Source of the DNA: JASTVH01 sp042862465
GTDB lineage: Bacteria > Pseudomonadota > Gammaproteobacteria > Pseudomonadales > Oleiphilaceae
DNA length: 64,000 nt
Direction: 5' to 3'
NCBI GenBank assembly: GCA_042862465.1
Contig: JASTVH010000001.1
Span: 434,001 to 498,000, forward strand
This document shows positions 8,480-16,615 of the stretch, in pieces (within the stretch, counting starts at the first letter, position 1; each line of letters begins with the position of its first letter). Below the pieces are notes generated by a model. The model did no database searches, had not been told where the DNA came from, and saw only the letters and a program-made list of their open reading frames with translations. Position numbers and translations under genes: made by a program.

Positions 8480-9673
8480 TCAATCTCCCATGCAGTAGAC
8501 GGCGGATTCGGCAAAGACCTGTTTAAGGTTGTAGCCACTGGACTTGAACGAACTCACCATGCTGGCGATCTGTGAACGGTCGGTACTGTCCACGGGCGAT
8601 CGCAGGCAGACATTCTTGAAGACCTTCTTCACCTGGCATTCGGCGAAGGCGTCGGAATGGGCCAGTTCCTTGCCCATGGTCTTTGCCCCTTCGCCAGATC
8701 CGCTGAGACCTGCGTCCCAACCCAACCGACGATTGGGGCCTGAACGCCAGTAGTTGTCCCAGCTGTCGTCCGGGGTGACGTAGCCGAATTCAAAGTTGCT
8801 GGCATTGATGTGGTACTTGGCCTGGACCCGAGTGCCGGTATCGGGATCGGTCATGCCGGCCGTGTTATAGACCATGTGGCCGTTTTCACCAGTGGGATCG
8901 TTGTCGGCATCGTACTCATAATCGTAGTACGCGTAGGCCTGGGCCATCGGGTCCATGCCGCTGTGGCAGCCCACACAGTTGTTCAGGAAGATACGGCTGT
9001 CGCCGCCGGGGCTACGGGACACGTCCTGGCGGATGCGGTCCGGCGGGCGGGTGATGTCATTCACCTGCTCCATGTCGTTGCAGAGGTGATTGAGCAGGGT
9101 GAAGCGGAACATCGCGCGGTTGGTGCCGGCGATAAAAAAGGCCTTGGCGGCCGCACGGGTGGTCATGATGCCGGCGGTTGCCTCCGCCGGCAGTCCGTTA
9201 CGGCTGGATTGGGAGACCTGCACGAGGTTGTCTTTAAGACTGTAGCCACCCTGTTCCAGTTGTTCGTACTGGTCGTTGTTGCTGCTGGAGTAGGCCGGCA
9301 GTCCTAGGCTGCTGTCAGCCACATAGAGGATGTTGTCGTAGAGGATCTTCCGGAAGTCGACGTTGTCGCGGACCATGCCGATGACCGTTGCCGTGTAGTC
9401 GTTGAGCGGCACGAACTGGCTCATTTCTTCGTTGGTCCAGGGCGCCACGAAGTTTTTCAGGGTGACATCGTAGAAGGCGCTGTTTTCCATGGCGGTGTAG
9501 GCTGCATCTTCTGCATTCCCGCCGGCAATATCCGCGGCCATGGCGGTCAGCACGGTTTCCGTCGGAGGAACGCCGGCCAGTCGATCATGGATGCGTTTGG
9601 CCTGCTCTCGTTCGCCAGCGGCTGCCCAAAGCGGCCACGCCAAAAGCAGACTTAAAACAAATAAATGCCGCAT
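8480..9673 (-). CDS. Exported c-type-cytochrome-like protein, one CXXCH
   Basis: A 397-residue protein starting MRHLFVLSLLLAWPLWAAAG, a cleavable signal peptide. A single heme-binding-type motif CVGCH lies at 233-237 in NNCVGCHSGMDP. The surrounding sequence (TTRAAAKAFFIAGTNRAM, TRPPDRIRQDVSRSPGGDSR) resembles planctomycete-type cytochrome modules of the DUF1588/DUF1585 kind. A longer start at 9715 would add 14 polar residues before the signal, so 9673 is preferred. First gene of the leftward operon and divergent from the HzsA-like gene. Heme attachment is predicted, not proven. Confidence 0.7.
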   Translation of the reverse strand: MRHLFVLSLLLAWPLWAAAGEREQAKRIHDRLAGVPPTETVLTAMAADIAGGNAEDAAYTAMENSAFYDVTLKNFVAPWTNEEMSQFVPLNDYTATVIGMVRDNVDFRKILYDNILYVADSSLGLPAYSSSNNDQYEQLEQGGYSLKDNLVQVSQSSRNGLPAEATAGIMTTRAAAKAFFIAGTNRAMFRFTLLNHLCNDMEQVNDITRPPDRIRQDVSRSPGGDSRIFLNNCVGCHSGMDPMAQAYAYYDYEYDADNDPTGENGHMVYNTAGMTDPDTGTRVQAKYHINASNFEFGYVTPDDSWDNYWRSGPNRRLGWDAGLSGSGEGAKTMGKELAHSDAFAECQVKKVFKNVCLRSPVDSTDRSQIASMVSSFKSSGYNLKQVFAESAVYCMGD

Positions 9674-9943
9674 TACTTTTGCCTTGTTGTGTTCGGCTAC
9701 AGTCTGGACCGTCATTATTCTAATCCTCGATACAACGGTTCGGCGGAAAAATATACCGAAGCTTGTCGAGATAAAAGTGTAAGTTAGGTAATAGACGTTG
9801 TTTTGCGGGCTTCTCCACGGAATTACATTGCGTTACGCAAAACCTTTGGAGTGGACGAGAGCAATGAACATACTTATTCTCCATTGGGTTTTCGCGCAAG
9901 CGCCGTTTTTTGACGGGTAAAAACTAAAACTGCAGGTATTTTT
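9674..9943. promoter_or_regulatory. Divergent promoter region of the envelope locus
   Basis: The 270 bases separate the two halves of the large envelope locus, so both transcripts must start here. An inverted repeat TTGCG-N3-CGCAA at 9828-9840 is a candidate operator. A tiny frame at 9864-9920 (MNILILHWVFAQAPFFDG) could be a leader peptide but has only weak ribosome-site support. No consensus sigma-70 pair is convincing. Confidence 0.4.
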
Positions 9944-12646
9944 GTGACTCGTTTCTCATGCAAAGACAGTAAAAAGCCGATATACGGAGCTAACTGCCTG
10001 TTTGCACTGTTTTTGTGCGTTTTTGTTTTGCTCGCCGGCTGCGGCCCGGGCAGTGACAGCCAGGCATCCGATCCGGTTGTGGTTGAGAACGCGGTCGCCT
10101 TTATCAAGCGCCCGTTACTCTTCGATGACAATGGCGAAGAAATAATCACTGAAGATATAAGAGAGCCTGCAGCATTTCACCCCGGTGCCCGTTTATTTAT
10201 AAAAAACAAAGCCGCTGCCAGTGCCAAGGCCCGGGATATTACATCCCGTGTTTTTTCCGATCCCTCATTTCTGAATGACGACGGTGTACTTCTCTATGAC
10301 GTCAAGGATTTAGCAGTTTCCTACGACGGCAAAAAACTCCTGTTTGCCATGCGGGCACCGGAAATTGAAGATGCGGACGAAGAGGACCAGCCCACCTGGA
10401 ATATCTGGGAATACGATCTGGAAGGGGAGGATCTGCACCGGATTATAACCTCGGACGTTGTCGCGGAAGCCGGACAGGACATCGCACCGGCCTACTTGCC
10501 CGATGGGCGCATCGTGTTTTCCTCGACACGCCAGCGAACTTCCAAGGCCATTTTGCTGGATGAGGGCAAACCCCAGTTTTCCTACCTTGATGAGGACCGG
10601 GATACTGAAGCCTTCGTGCTCCATGTGATGGAAGACGATGGCAGCGCGATCGAACAGATCACCTTTAACCAGAGCCATGACCTGGATCCCACCGTCCTGG
10701 ATAACGGCAAGATCGTATTCAGCCGTTGGGACAACGCCGGCCAGACCCGTAACAACGGTATCAACCTCTATCAGGTGAACCCGGACGGCACCCAATTGGA
10801 ATACCGCTATGGCCGCCATTCCCACGATTCAGGCGACGAGGGCGATCGGGTGCAATACCTCAAGCCGGTGGAGTACCGACAGGACCGCTTGCTGGTTCAG
10901 TTGCGAACATTCGAGCCGCAGGATCTTGGCGCGTTGCCGATTCTGGTGGATGTGGCCGGCTTTGTGGAAGCCGATCGAAGCGTGGACGGTGCCGAAGGCG
11001 AGGGCCAGACGCCATTGATGAGCGGCCTTGGAACCAGCGAAGAACCCAGCCTGAATGGCCGCTACCGTTCCGCCTATCCACTGTTCGATGGCACCAATCG
11101 CTATCTGGTGAGCTGGAGCCCCTGCCGGCTGCAGGCCGTCCCGGACATGACGGACCCGACCGCTGATTCTGTCACCACCAACTGCAGCGAAGATCGCCTG
11201 GCTTCCGACGCCTATGAAGCCGCCGATCCGCTCTATGGCCTGTGGATTCTGAACGCCGGTTCGGGCACCCAGTTGCCCATCGAGCGTCCGCAGGAAGGGC
11301 AGGTGGTGGATGAGGCCGTTCTAATGAGTAGCCGCCCGCTGCCGAACTATATTCCGGACAGTCAGGTCTTTGACGATGAAGTGCAGTCCCTGGCGGATGA
11401 TGGCTATGGTGTGCTGCATATCCGCAGCGTGTACGACTTTGACGGTACCGATACCACGCCCAACGGCATAGCGGCCATGGCAGATCCGGTTCAGACACCG
11501 CCAGGCCAGCGTCCGGCCCGCTTTGTACGCATCGAAAAGCCTGTCTCCATTCCGGACGACAATGTGCGTGATTTCGACAATTCCGCCTTCGGCCGCAGCG
11601 CCGGACAGTCCATGCGGGAAATTCTCGGCTACGCCCCGGTGGAACCGGACGGGTCTGTCAAGATCGCCGTCCCGGCCAACGTGCCTTTTGCCATCAGCGT
11701 CCTGGACGACAAAGGTCAGCGTATTACCCCGCGCCACCAGAACTGGATGCAACTGCAACGCGGCGAAACCGTGGAATGCATCGGTTGCCACACCCAGGAC
11801 AGTGAGGTGCCCCACGGCCGCTTCGATGCTGAGCCGCCCGCAGCCAACTCCGGCGCGTCCACCACCGGTGTGGAATTCCCCAACACCGAGCCGGCGCTGT
11901 TCGCCAACATGGGCGAAACCATGGCCGAAGTGTTTGCCCGCATCAATGGTATCCGAACGCTGACGGCAGATATCGAATACGAAGACCAGTGGACCGACCC
12001 CGCCGCCACTACCAAAGCTCCCGGTTTCAGCTACGCTTATGCGGATCTGGAAACGCAGCAGCCGATCACCCCGGTATGCGCCACGGAATGGACCAGCCTT
12101 TGCCGGATTGTGATCAACTATGAACAGCATATTCATCCCCTCTGGAGCCTGGACCGCCAGGTGCTGGACACCGATGGCGTGACGGTGCTGGCCGACAATA
12201 CCTGCACCAGCTGCCATACCAGCGAGGATGACATGGGCGCGGCGCGCATCCCCGATGCCCAGCTGGATCTGGGAGACGGCCCCTCCACGGATGATCCGGA
12301 TCATCTCAAGGCGTACCGGGAGCTGCTGTTCAACGACAACGAACAGGAACTGGTTAACGGCGCCCTCAGCGATGTGCTGATTGATACCGGTGAATTCGAG
12401 CGGGATGAGAATGGAGAACTGATTCTGGACGCGCAGGGCAACCCGATTCCCATATTCGAGACCGTCAACGTCAGCCCCAGCATGAGTACCGCCGGGGCTC
12501 AGGCCAGCAACGATTTTCTCGATCGGTTCCGAACCGGCGGCACCCATGCCGGCTATCTGAGCGATGCCGAACTCAAACTGATCGCCGAATGGCTGGACCT
12601 GGGCGCTCAGTACTACAACAACCCATTCGATGCACCTGAAAATTAA
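9944..12646 (+). CDS. HzsA-related (hydrazine synthase alpha-like) lipoprotein
   Basis: A 900-residue lipoprotein: GTG start, lipobox LAGC near residue 31. The N-terminal ~450 residues contain TolB/WD40-like propeller blades (FAMRAPEI, LPDGRIVFSSTR, LDNGKIVFSRWD). The middle has YAPVEPDGSVKIAVPANVPF leading to CIGCH (about 612-616), and CTSCH lies near 753. Propeller, PxDGS-VPANxPF segment and CXXCH is the arrangement of proteins annotated as HzsA-related, after the anammox hydrazine synthase alpha subunit. Nothing else here suggests anammox, so the reaction is unknown. First gene of a long rightward series; next starts 3 bases later. Confidence 0.72.
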   Translation: MTRFSCKDSKKPIYGANCLFALFLCVFVLLAGCGPGSDSQASDPVVVENAVAFIKRPLLFDDNGEEIITEDIREPAAFHPGARLFIKNKAAASAKARDITSRVFSDPSFLNDDGVLLYDVKDLAVSYDGKKLLFAMRAPEIEDADEEDQPTWNIWEYDLEGEDLHRIITSDVVAEAGQDIAPAYLPDGRIVFSSTRQRTSKAILLDEGKPQFSYLDEDRDTEAFVLHVMEDDGSAIEQITFNQSHDLDPTVLDNGKIVFSRWDNAGQTRNNGINLYQVNPDGTQLEYRYGRHSHDSGDEGDRVQYLKPVEYRQDRLLVQLRTFEPQDLGALPILVDVAGFVEADRSVDGAEGEGQTPLMSGLGTSEEPSLNGRYRSAYPLFDGTNRYLVSWSPCRLQAVPDMTDPTADSVTTNCSEDRLASDAYEAADPLYGLWILNAGSGTQLPIERPQEGQVVDEAVLMSSRPLPNYIPDSQVFDDEVQSLADDGYGVLHIRSVYDFDGTDTTPNGIAAMADPVQTPPGQRPARFVRIEKPVSIPDDNVRDFDNSAFGRSAGQSMREILGYAPVEPDGSVKIAVPANVPFAISVLDDKGQRITPRHQNWMQLQRGETVECIGCHTQDSEVPHGRFDAEPPAANSGASTTGVEFPNTEPALFANMGETMAEVFARINGIRTLTADIEYEDQWTDPAATTKAPGFSYAYADLETQQPITPVCATEWTSLCRIVINYEQHIHPLWSLDRQVLDTDGVTVLADNTCTSCHTSEDDMGAARIPDAQLDLGDGPSTDDPDHLKAYRELLFNDNEQELVNGALSDVLIDTGEFERDENGELILDAQGNPIPIFETVNVSPSMSTAGAQASNDFLDRFRTGGTHAGYLSDAELKLIAEWLDLGAQYYNNPFDAPEN

Positions 12647-12649
12647 TCA

Positions 12650-13441
12650 TTGATGTTTCCTTCGTGTTGTTATCGGGGCGCTTGGGTCGCTCACTGCATA
12701 TTACTGCTCCTGCTCGCGTTTCAGGCGCGGGTCGCGCTGGCGGGTGAGTGGTGGGGCGGCCGTGACGAGCCCCAGCCGCAGGTGCAGGTGGCCGAGCCGT
12801 TTGTGGAGTGGCACACCGGGCCGGGCTCGGCCTATCCGGTGTTTCACGCTTCGGAGCAGGGGGAATGGTTGACGCTGCTCAAGCGCAAGACCCAGTGGCT
12901 CAAGGTGCGTGACGAACGGGGGCAGGAGGGCTGGGTGCATGTGAACGAGGTGCTCAAGACACTGAATGGCCGCGGTGAACCGGTGACGCTGAGCGAACCG
13001 CGCTTTGACGACTTTAGCAGCCGCCGCTGGGAAGCCGGACTGCTGTTTGGGGACTTTGAGGGTGCCACCGTGAATTCGGCCTATCTCGGCTACTGGATGA
13101 CCGAAAACCTGGCCGTTGAACTCTCGGGCGCCCAGGCCCTCGGAGATGCCTCGGAAATCCTGATGACCCACCTCAACCTGGTGCATCAGCCTTTCCCAAC
13201 ATGGCGGGCCTCACCCTTCTTCACGATGGGGATCGGGCAACTGTTCGTTGACCCCAAGGCAACCCTGGCCAACCCGGAAAACCGTGACAACACCGCCGCA
13301 AACGTGGGCCTGGGCATGCGGTTTTACGTGCAGGACCGCTTTTTCATACGAGCCGAGGTGAAGGACTACAAGATCTTCACTGACCTGGAAGACAACCAAG
13401 AAGCGACAGAATGGAAAATTGGACTCAGCGTATTCTTCTAG
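12650..13441 (+). CDS. SH3-domain outer-membrane beta-barrel protein
   Basis: A 263-residue protein with an N-terminal hydrophobic signal ending near ARVALA. Residues ~48-103 form a bacterial SH3 domain (WHTGPGSAYPVF, WLKVRDERGQEGWVHV). The remaining ~160 residues are an OmpA-like beta-barrel (WEAGLLFGDFEGATVNSAYL) and end KIGLSVFF, an outer-membrane insertion signature with terminal Phe. SH3 domains of this type usually bind peptidoglycan or envelope proteins. It overlaps the next barrel gene by 31 bases and has the same C-terminal tail, so the two are probably partners. Confidence 0.75.
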   Translation: MMFPSCCYRGAWVAHCILLLLLAFQARVALAGEWWGGRDEPQPQVQVAEPFVEWHTGPGSAYPVFHASEQGEWLTLLKRKTQWLKVRDERGQEGWVHVNEVLKTLNGRGEPVTLSEPRFDDFSSRRWEAGLLFGDFEGATVNSAYLGYWMTENLAVELSGAQALGDASEILMTHLNLVHQPFPTWRASPFFTMGIGQLFVDPKATLANPENRDNTAANVGLGMRFYVQDRFFIRAEVKDYKIFTDLEDNQEATEWKIGLSVFF

Positions 13442-14043
13442 CCGCGCTTGTGGCGGCCGCCACGCCTGTTTCCGCAGCGGAGGACGACCGGCCGCTGATC
13501 GAACCGGACGTGCGCCCTCAGGAAGTGGACGAGTCGCTCATCGACACCGAGAACTTTGAGCTCGGCGGCTTTGTGGGTGTGATGCACATCGAGGATTTTG
13601 GCTCCTCTTTCCTGTGGGGTGCGCGGGTTGCCTACCATTTGAGTGAGTCGTTCTTTATCGAATCCAACGTCGGGTTCGCCGAAGGGAACGAAACCAGTTT
13701 CGAGCAGCTCGGGGGCAACGTGCAGCTGATCACCGACAGCGAGCGCGAGTACAGCTTCTACAACGTCAATTTCGGGTACCGGATTCTGCCAGGCGAGGCG
13801 TATCCGACGGACAACCTGACCTTCAATTCCAACTTCTATTTGGTTGGTGGGGCCGGGGCGACGGAATTTGCGGGGGACAACCGTTTCACGGTTAACTTTG
13901 GCGCCGGTTACCAGGTGCTGCTCAATGACAGCCTGGTGTGGCACATCGGGGTACGGGAGCATCTGTACCAGATCGACCTGCTGGGCGAGGACAAGGTCGC
14001 CTACAACGCCGAGATCAGTTCCGGCCTGTCGGTGTTTTTCTGA
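13411..14043 (+). CDS. Outer-membrane beta-barrel protein
   Basis: A 210-residue OmpA-like barrel starting MENWTQRILLAALVAAATPV with a short signal cut near VSA. After an acidic linker (PLIEPDVRPQEVDESLIDTE) come alternating strands and the terminal motif SSGLSVFF. Related in layout to the C-terminal barrel of the preceding protein. It overlaps that gene by 31 bases, so the two are translationally coupled. Paired small barrels next to TPR and TolQR-like genes recall the GltA/GltB barrels of the Glt apparatus, but homology cannot be shown by eye. Confidence 0.72.
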   Translation: MENWTQRILLAALVAAATPVSAAEDDRPLIEPDVRPQEVDESLIDTENFELGGFVGVMHIEDFGSSFLWGARVAYHLSESFFIESNVGFAEGNETSFEQLGGNVQLITDSEREYSFYNVNFGYRILPGEAYPTDNLTFNSNFYLVGGAGATEFAGDNRFTVNFGAGYQVLLNDSLVWHIGVREHLYQIDLLGEDKVAYNAEISSGLSVFF

Positions 14044-14073
14044 TACGGGTTTGATGGAGAGGAGACGATTCCA

Positions 14074-14568
14074 ATGATGCGATCCCTGAAAATGCTCGCC
14101 GGCGGGCTGTTGCTTGCCCTGGCCACCTTGGTTCAGGCCGATGCCCTGGATACCCCGGCGCCGGATTTCACCCTCAAGAGCAAACAGGGTGAAAACCTCC
14201 GGCTGGAAGACTTCCGCGGCCAGGTGGTGTTGCTGAACTTCTGGGCCTCCTGGTGCGGACCCTGCCGCCAGGAAATGCCTCTGCTGGACGAGATTCACCA
14301 GCAGTACAAGGACCTGGGCTTTACCGTAATGGCGGTGAGTGTCGATGAAGATCCCGCCAACGCCGACGATTTCCTCGCCAAGGTGCCGGTCAGCTTTCCG
14401 GTCCTTTACGACAACGAGAGCCGGGTCAGCGAAATGTACGGGGTCGATGCCATGCCAACCACGGTCATCATCGATCGCGACGGCACCCGCCGCTTCATCC
14501 ATCGCGGCTACCAGCCCGGCTATGAGGAGCATTACCGGGAACAGGTGAAGCAATTGATTCGCGAGTAA
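14074..14568 (+). CDS. TlpA-family periplasmic thioredoxin
   Basis: A 164-residue exported thioredoxin-fold protein. A signal peptide (MMRSLKMLAGGLLLALATLV) precedes the AhpC/TSA-type fold. The active site WCGPC lies in NFWASWCGPCRQEMP and the cis-Pro in AMPTTVII. TlpA/ResA proteins reduce disulfides in the periplasm, typically keeping CXXCH cysteines reduced for heme attachment or repairing envelope proteins. With CXXCH proteins in the same locus and the cysteine-rich DUF4266 peptide three bases downstream, its clients are probably local. Confidence 0.92.
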   Translation: MMRSLKMLAGGLLLALATLVQADALDTPAPDFTLKSKQGENLRLEDFRGQVVLLNFWASWCGPCRQEMPLLDEIHQQYKDLGFTVMAVSVDEDPANADDFLAKVPVSFPVLYDNESRVSEMYGVDAMPTTVIIDRDGTRRFIHRGYQPGYEEHYREQVKQLIRE

Positions 14569-14571
14569 AAG

Positions 14572-14811
14572 ATGGTCATCTTCAGACGCACGCTAACGGC
14601 CGCCCTGGCCGCCATGCTGTTGTTCGGCGTGGCCGGATGCAGTGATATCAAGCCGTGGGTGAAGCCCTACGAACGGGACAACCTGGCGGACCCGATCATG
14701 AGCCTGAGCCGGCATGGCTATGCGGACAGCTACATGCATCACGTCTATCAGGCCCGCGAGTCGTCCCGCGGGTCGGAAGGGGGCACGGGAGGTGGCTGTG
14801 GGTGTAATTAG
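14572..14811 (+). CDS. DUF4266 small lipoprotein with GGGCGCN tail
   Basis: A 79-residue lipoprotein with lipobox VAGC at residues 20-23. The middle (PWVKPYERDNLADPIM) is the conserved DUF4266 core, and the protein ends in GGTGGGCGCN, the family's Gly/Cys-rich tail. Function is unknown. The co-location of DUF4266 with DUF3570, TlpA and ApbE genes recurs in proteobacteria and is reproduced here. The invariant tail cysteines could bind metal, be modified, or be kept reduced by the adjacent TlpA (inference). Confidence 0.88.
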   Translation: MVIFRRTLTAALAAMLLFGVAGCSDIKPWVKPYERDNLADPIMSLSRHGYADSYMHHVYQARESSRGSEGGTGGGCGCN

Positions 14812-14938
14812 CAAGCGTTGGACGTTGGACGTTTCACGTTTCACGAGAAGCAGGCCAACATCCAGTGTTCGCCCTAAATCATTGATGGCGGCAAGTCACG
14901 TCCATCGTCCAACCTCCAACGTCCAACGTCTGAACGCC
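14812..14938. repeat. Inverted-repeat element, copy 2, entering the DUF3570 gene
   Basis: The left arm (14812-14845) begins CAAGCGTTGGACGTTGGACG then TTTCACG repeats. The right arm (14899-14938) carries CCAACCTCCAACGTCCAACG, the complement. The arms can fold into one long hairpin. The right arm is inside the coding sequence of the next gene. Copy 1 lies at 4356-4443. Confidence 0.7.
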
Positions 14939-16066
14939 TGGCAGCTGTTCGGTCTGATGATCCTCTGTCTGGCATCTGCAACTGACGCCGCCACACTCCC
15001 CGAGGATAAAGTCGACGTCCTCTACCACCGCTACGACGGCGGCGGCATGGTCATCGACGGGCCCTCTGTGCTGGTGCGCAAGAGCGCCGGCAACCAGTTT
15101 TCCCTGAGCGGGCAGTATTACGTTGACTCCGTTTCCGCCGCTTCAGTGGACGTGTTGGCCACGGCCAGCGAATACAAAGAGGAGCGTACCCAGTACACCG
15201 TCGGGGCCGACTACCTGCACGAAGACACCGTCATGAGTCTGGGCTACACCAACAGCTCCGAGAACGACTACGAGGCGGATACCGTCAGCTTTTCCGTCAG
15301 TCAGGATTTTTTCGGCGATCTCACCACGCTCACCATGGGCTACGGTCGAGGCTGGGATACGGTGGGGAAGGTGGGCAATGGCGATTTCAGCGAAGACGCC
15401 GACCGGCAGAACTATCGTCTCGGTCTCAGCCAGGTGATCACCAAGAACAGCCTGCTGGGGTTCGATTTCGAGGCGATCACCGATGAGGGCTATCTGGAAA
15501 ATCCGTACCGACAGAATCGCTATATCGACCCCGCTGATTCCACGAATTACCTCTATCAGCCCGAGGAGTATCCGGAGACCCGGACCAGCACGTCGGCGGC
15601 CATTCGTGCGCTGTACTACTTGCCCTATCGCGCCTCACTGCGCGGAGAGTATCGCTTTTTCACGGACACCTGGGGGATCGATGCCCATACCTTCGAACTG
15701 GGCTACGTGCATCCGTTTGCCAATCACTGGACCCTCGAAGGGCGTGTTCGCTACTACACCCAGGACCAGGCGGATTTTTACAGCGACCTTTATGCCTACC
15801 CCAATTCCCAAACCCATCTCGGCCGGGACAAGGAACTGAGCACCTATTCCGGGACCACGCTGGGCACCGGCGTGACCTACGAGCTCAAACGGGGGGCCGT
15901 TCCCCATATTGACCGTATGCAGTTCAGCCTGCTCGTGGACTATCTGGATTTCCAATACGACAACTTCCGGGATGTGACCGCCTCCGGCGATTACCAGCCC
16001 GGTGAAGAACCCCTGTATGAATTCGACGCCTGGGTCACCCGCGCGTCCCTGATTCTGGAATACTGA
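14885..16066 (+). CDS. DUF3570 outer-membrane beta-barrel protein
   Basis: A 393-residue predicted outer-membrane barrel of the DUF3570 family, with DKVDVLYHRYDGGGM, repeated aromatic-capped strands and the C-terminal strand WVTRASLILEY. The N-terminus from the ATG at 14885 reads MAASHVHRPTSNVQRLNAWQ, then a hydrophobic signal LFGLMILCLASATDA. The segment before the hydrophobic core is encoded by the right arm of the inverted repeat, so the start has been remodelled. The frame stays open upstream to 14714, but there it overlaps DUF4266. The true start could differ. Confidence 0.82.
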   Translation: MAASHVHRPTSNVQRLNAWQLFGLMILCLASATDAATLPEDKVDVLYHRYDGGGMVIDGPSVLVRKSAGNQFSLSGQYYVDSVSAASVDVLATASEYKEERTQYTVGADYLHEDTVMSLGYTNSSENDYEADTVSFSVSQDFFGDLTTLTMGYGRGWDTVGKVGNGDFSEDADRQNYRLGLSQVITKNSLLGFDFEAITDEGYLENPYRQNRYIDPADSTNYLYQPEEYPETRTSTSAAIRALYYLPYRASLRGEYRFFTDTWGIDAHTFELGYVHPFANHWTLEGRVRYYTQDQADFYSDLYAYPNSQTHLGRDKELSTYSGTTLGTGVTYELKRGAVPHIDRMQFSLLVDYLDFQYDNFRDVTASGDYQPGEEPLYEFDAWVTRASLILEY

Positions 16067-16076
16067 AGGCCTGCTT

Positions 16077-16613
16077 ATGATGCGTCCCGCACTTCGTCCA
16101 TTCGATCGCCTGCTGCTGGGTCTGATGGCCTGTCTCTGGCTGGGCACGGCGCTGGCTGCCGACGACAATCCGTCCGTGGCCAGTAGCGTTGAGGATCTCA
16201 AGAAAAAAGTCATCGAGCTCAACCGCGACCTGTTCATTCTGGAGGAAGACCTGCTGTTTCCCGCCAACACCCAGTTTGCGGTGTTCCTGAGCCTGGATAC
16301 CGGAAAGTTTTTAAAGCTGGATGCGGTCAAGCTGAAAGTGGACGGCGAGATTGTCGCCAGCCACCTCTACACCGAACGGCAGGTCAAGGCGCTGCAACGT
16401 GGAGCCATGCAACGGCTGCATATCGGCAACCTCAAGAGTGGGGAGCACGAGATCACCGCCTTTGTTGAGGGTATCGGGCCGGAAGAGCGGGCCTACAAGC
16501 AGGCCGCAACGCTCACCATCGACAAGGGCACCGGCACCGAGGCCCTGGAGATCCGCATCCAGGACCAGTCCAGCACCTACCAACCGAGCCTCGAAATCGT
16601 CGAGTGGGAGTAA
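16077..16613 (+). CDS. Exported hypothetical protein of the envelope locus
   Basis: A 178-residue protein from an ATGATG at 16077 with a clear signal peptide (LLLGLMACLWLGTALA). A short predicted coiled coil (SVEDLKKKVIELNRDLFILE) is followed by a beta-rich region with LKVDGEIVASHLYT and HEITAFVEGIGPEE, suggestive of an Ig-like or PEGA-like fold. I do not recognise a family. It lies between the DUF3570 barrel and the TPR genes and overlaps none by more than a few bases. A structural subunit of the trans-envelope assembly is the best guess. Confidence 0.7.
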   Translation: MMRPALRPFDRLLLGLMACLWLGTALAADDNPSVASSVEDLKKKVIELNRDLFILEEDLLFPANTQFAVFLSLDTGKFLKLDAVKLKVDGEIVASHLYTERQVKALQRGAMQRLHIGNLKSGEHEITAFVEGIGPEERAYKQAATLTIDKGTGTEALEIRIQDQSSTYQPSLEIVEWE

Positions 16614-16615
16614 CG

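Noticed and set aside
9944..12646. True anammox hydrazine synthase
   Set aside because: Only alpha-like architecture is present; no beta/gamma subunits or hydrazine dehydrogenase in the window.
14812..14938. CRISPR-like array suggested by repeated GTTGGAC/TTCACG words
   Set aside because: Repeat units are 6-12 nt, inverted rather than regularly spaced, no spacers and no cas genes.
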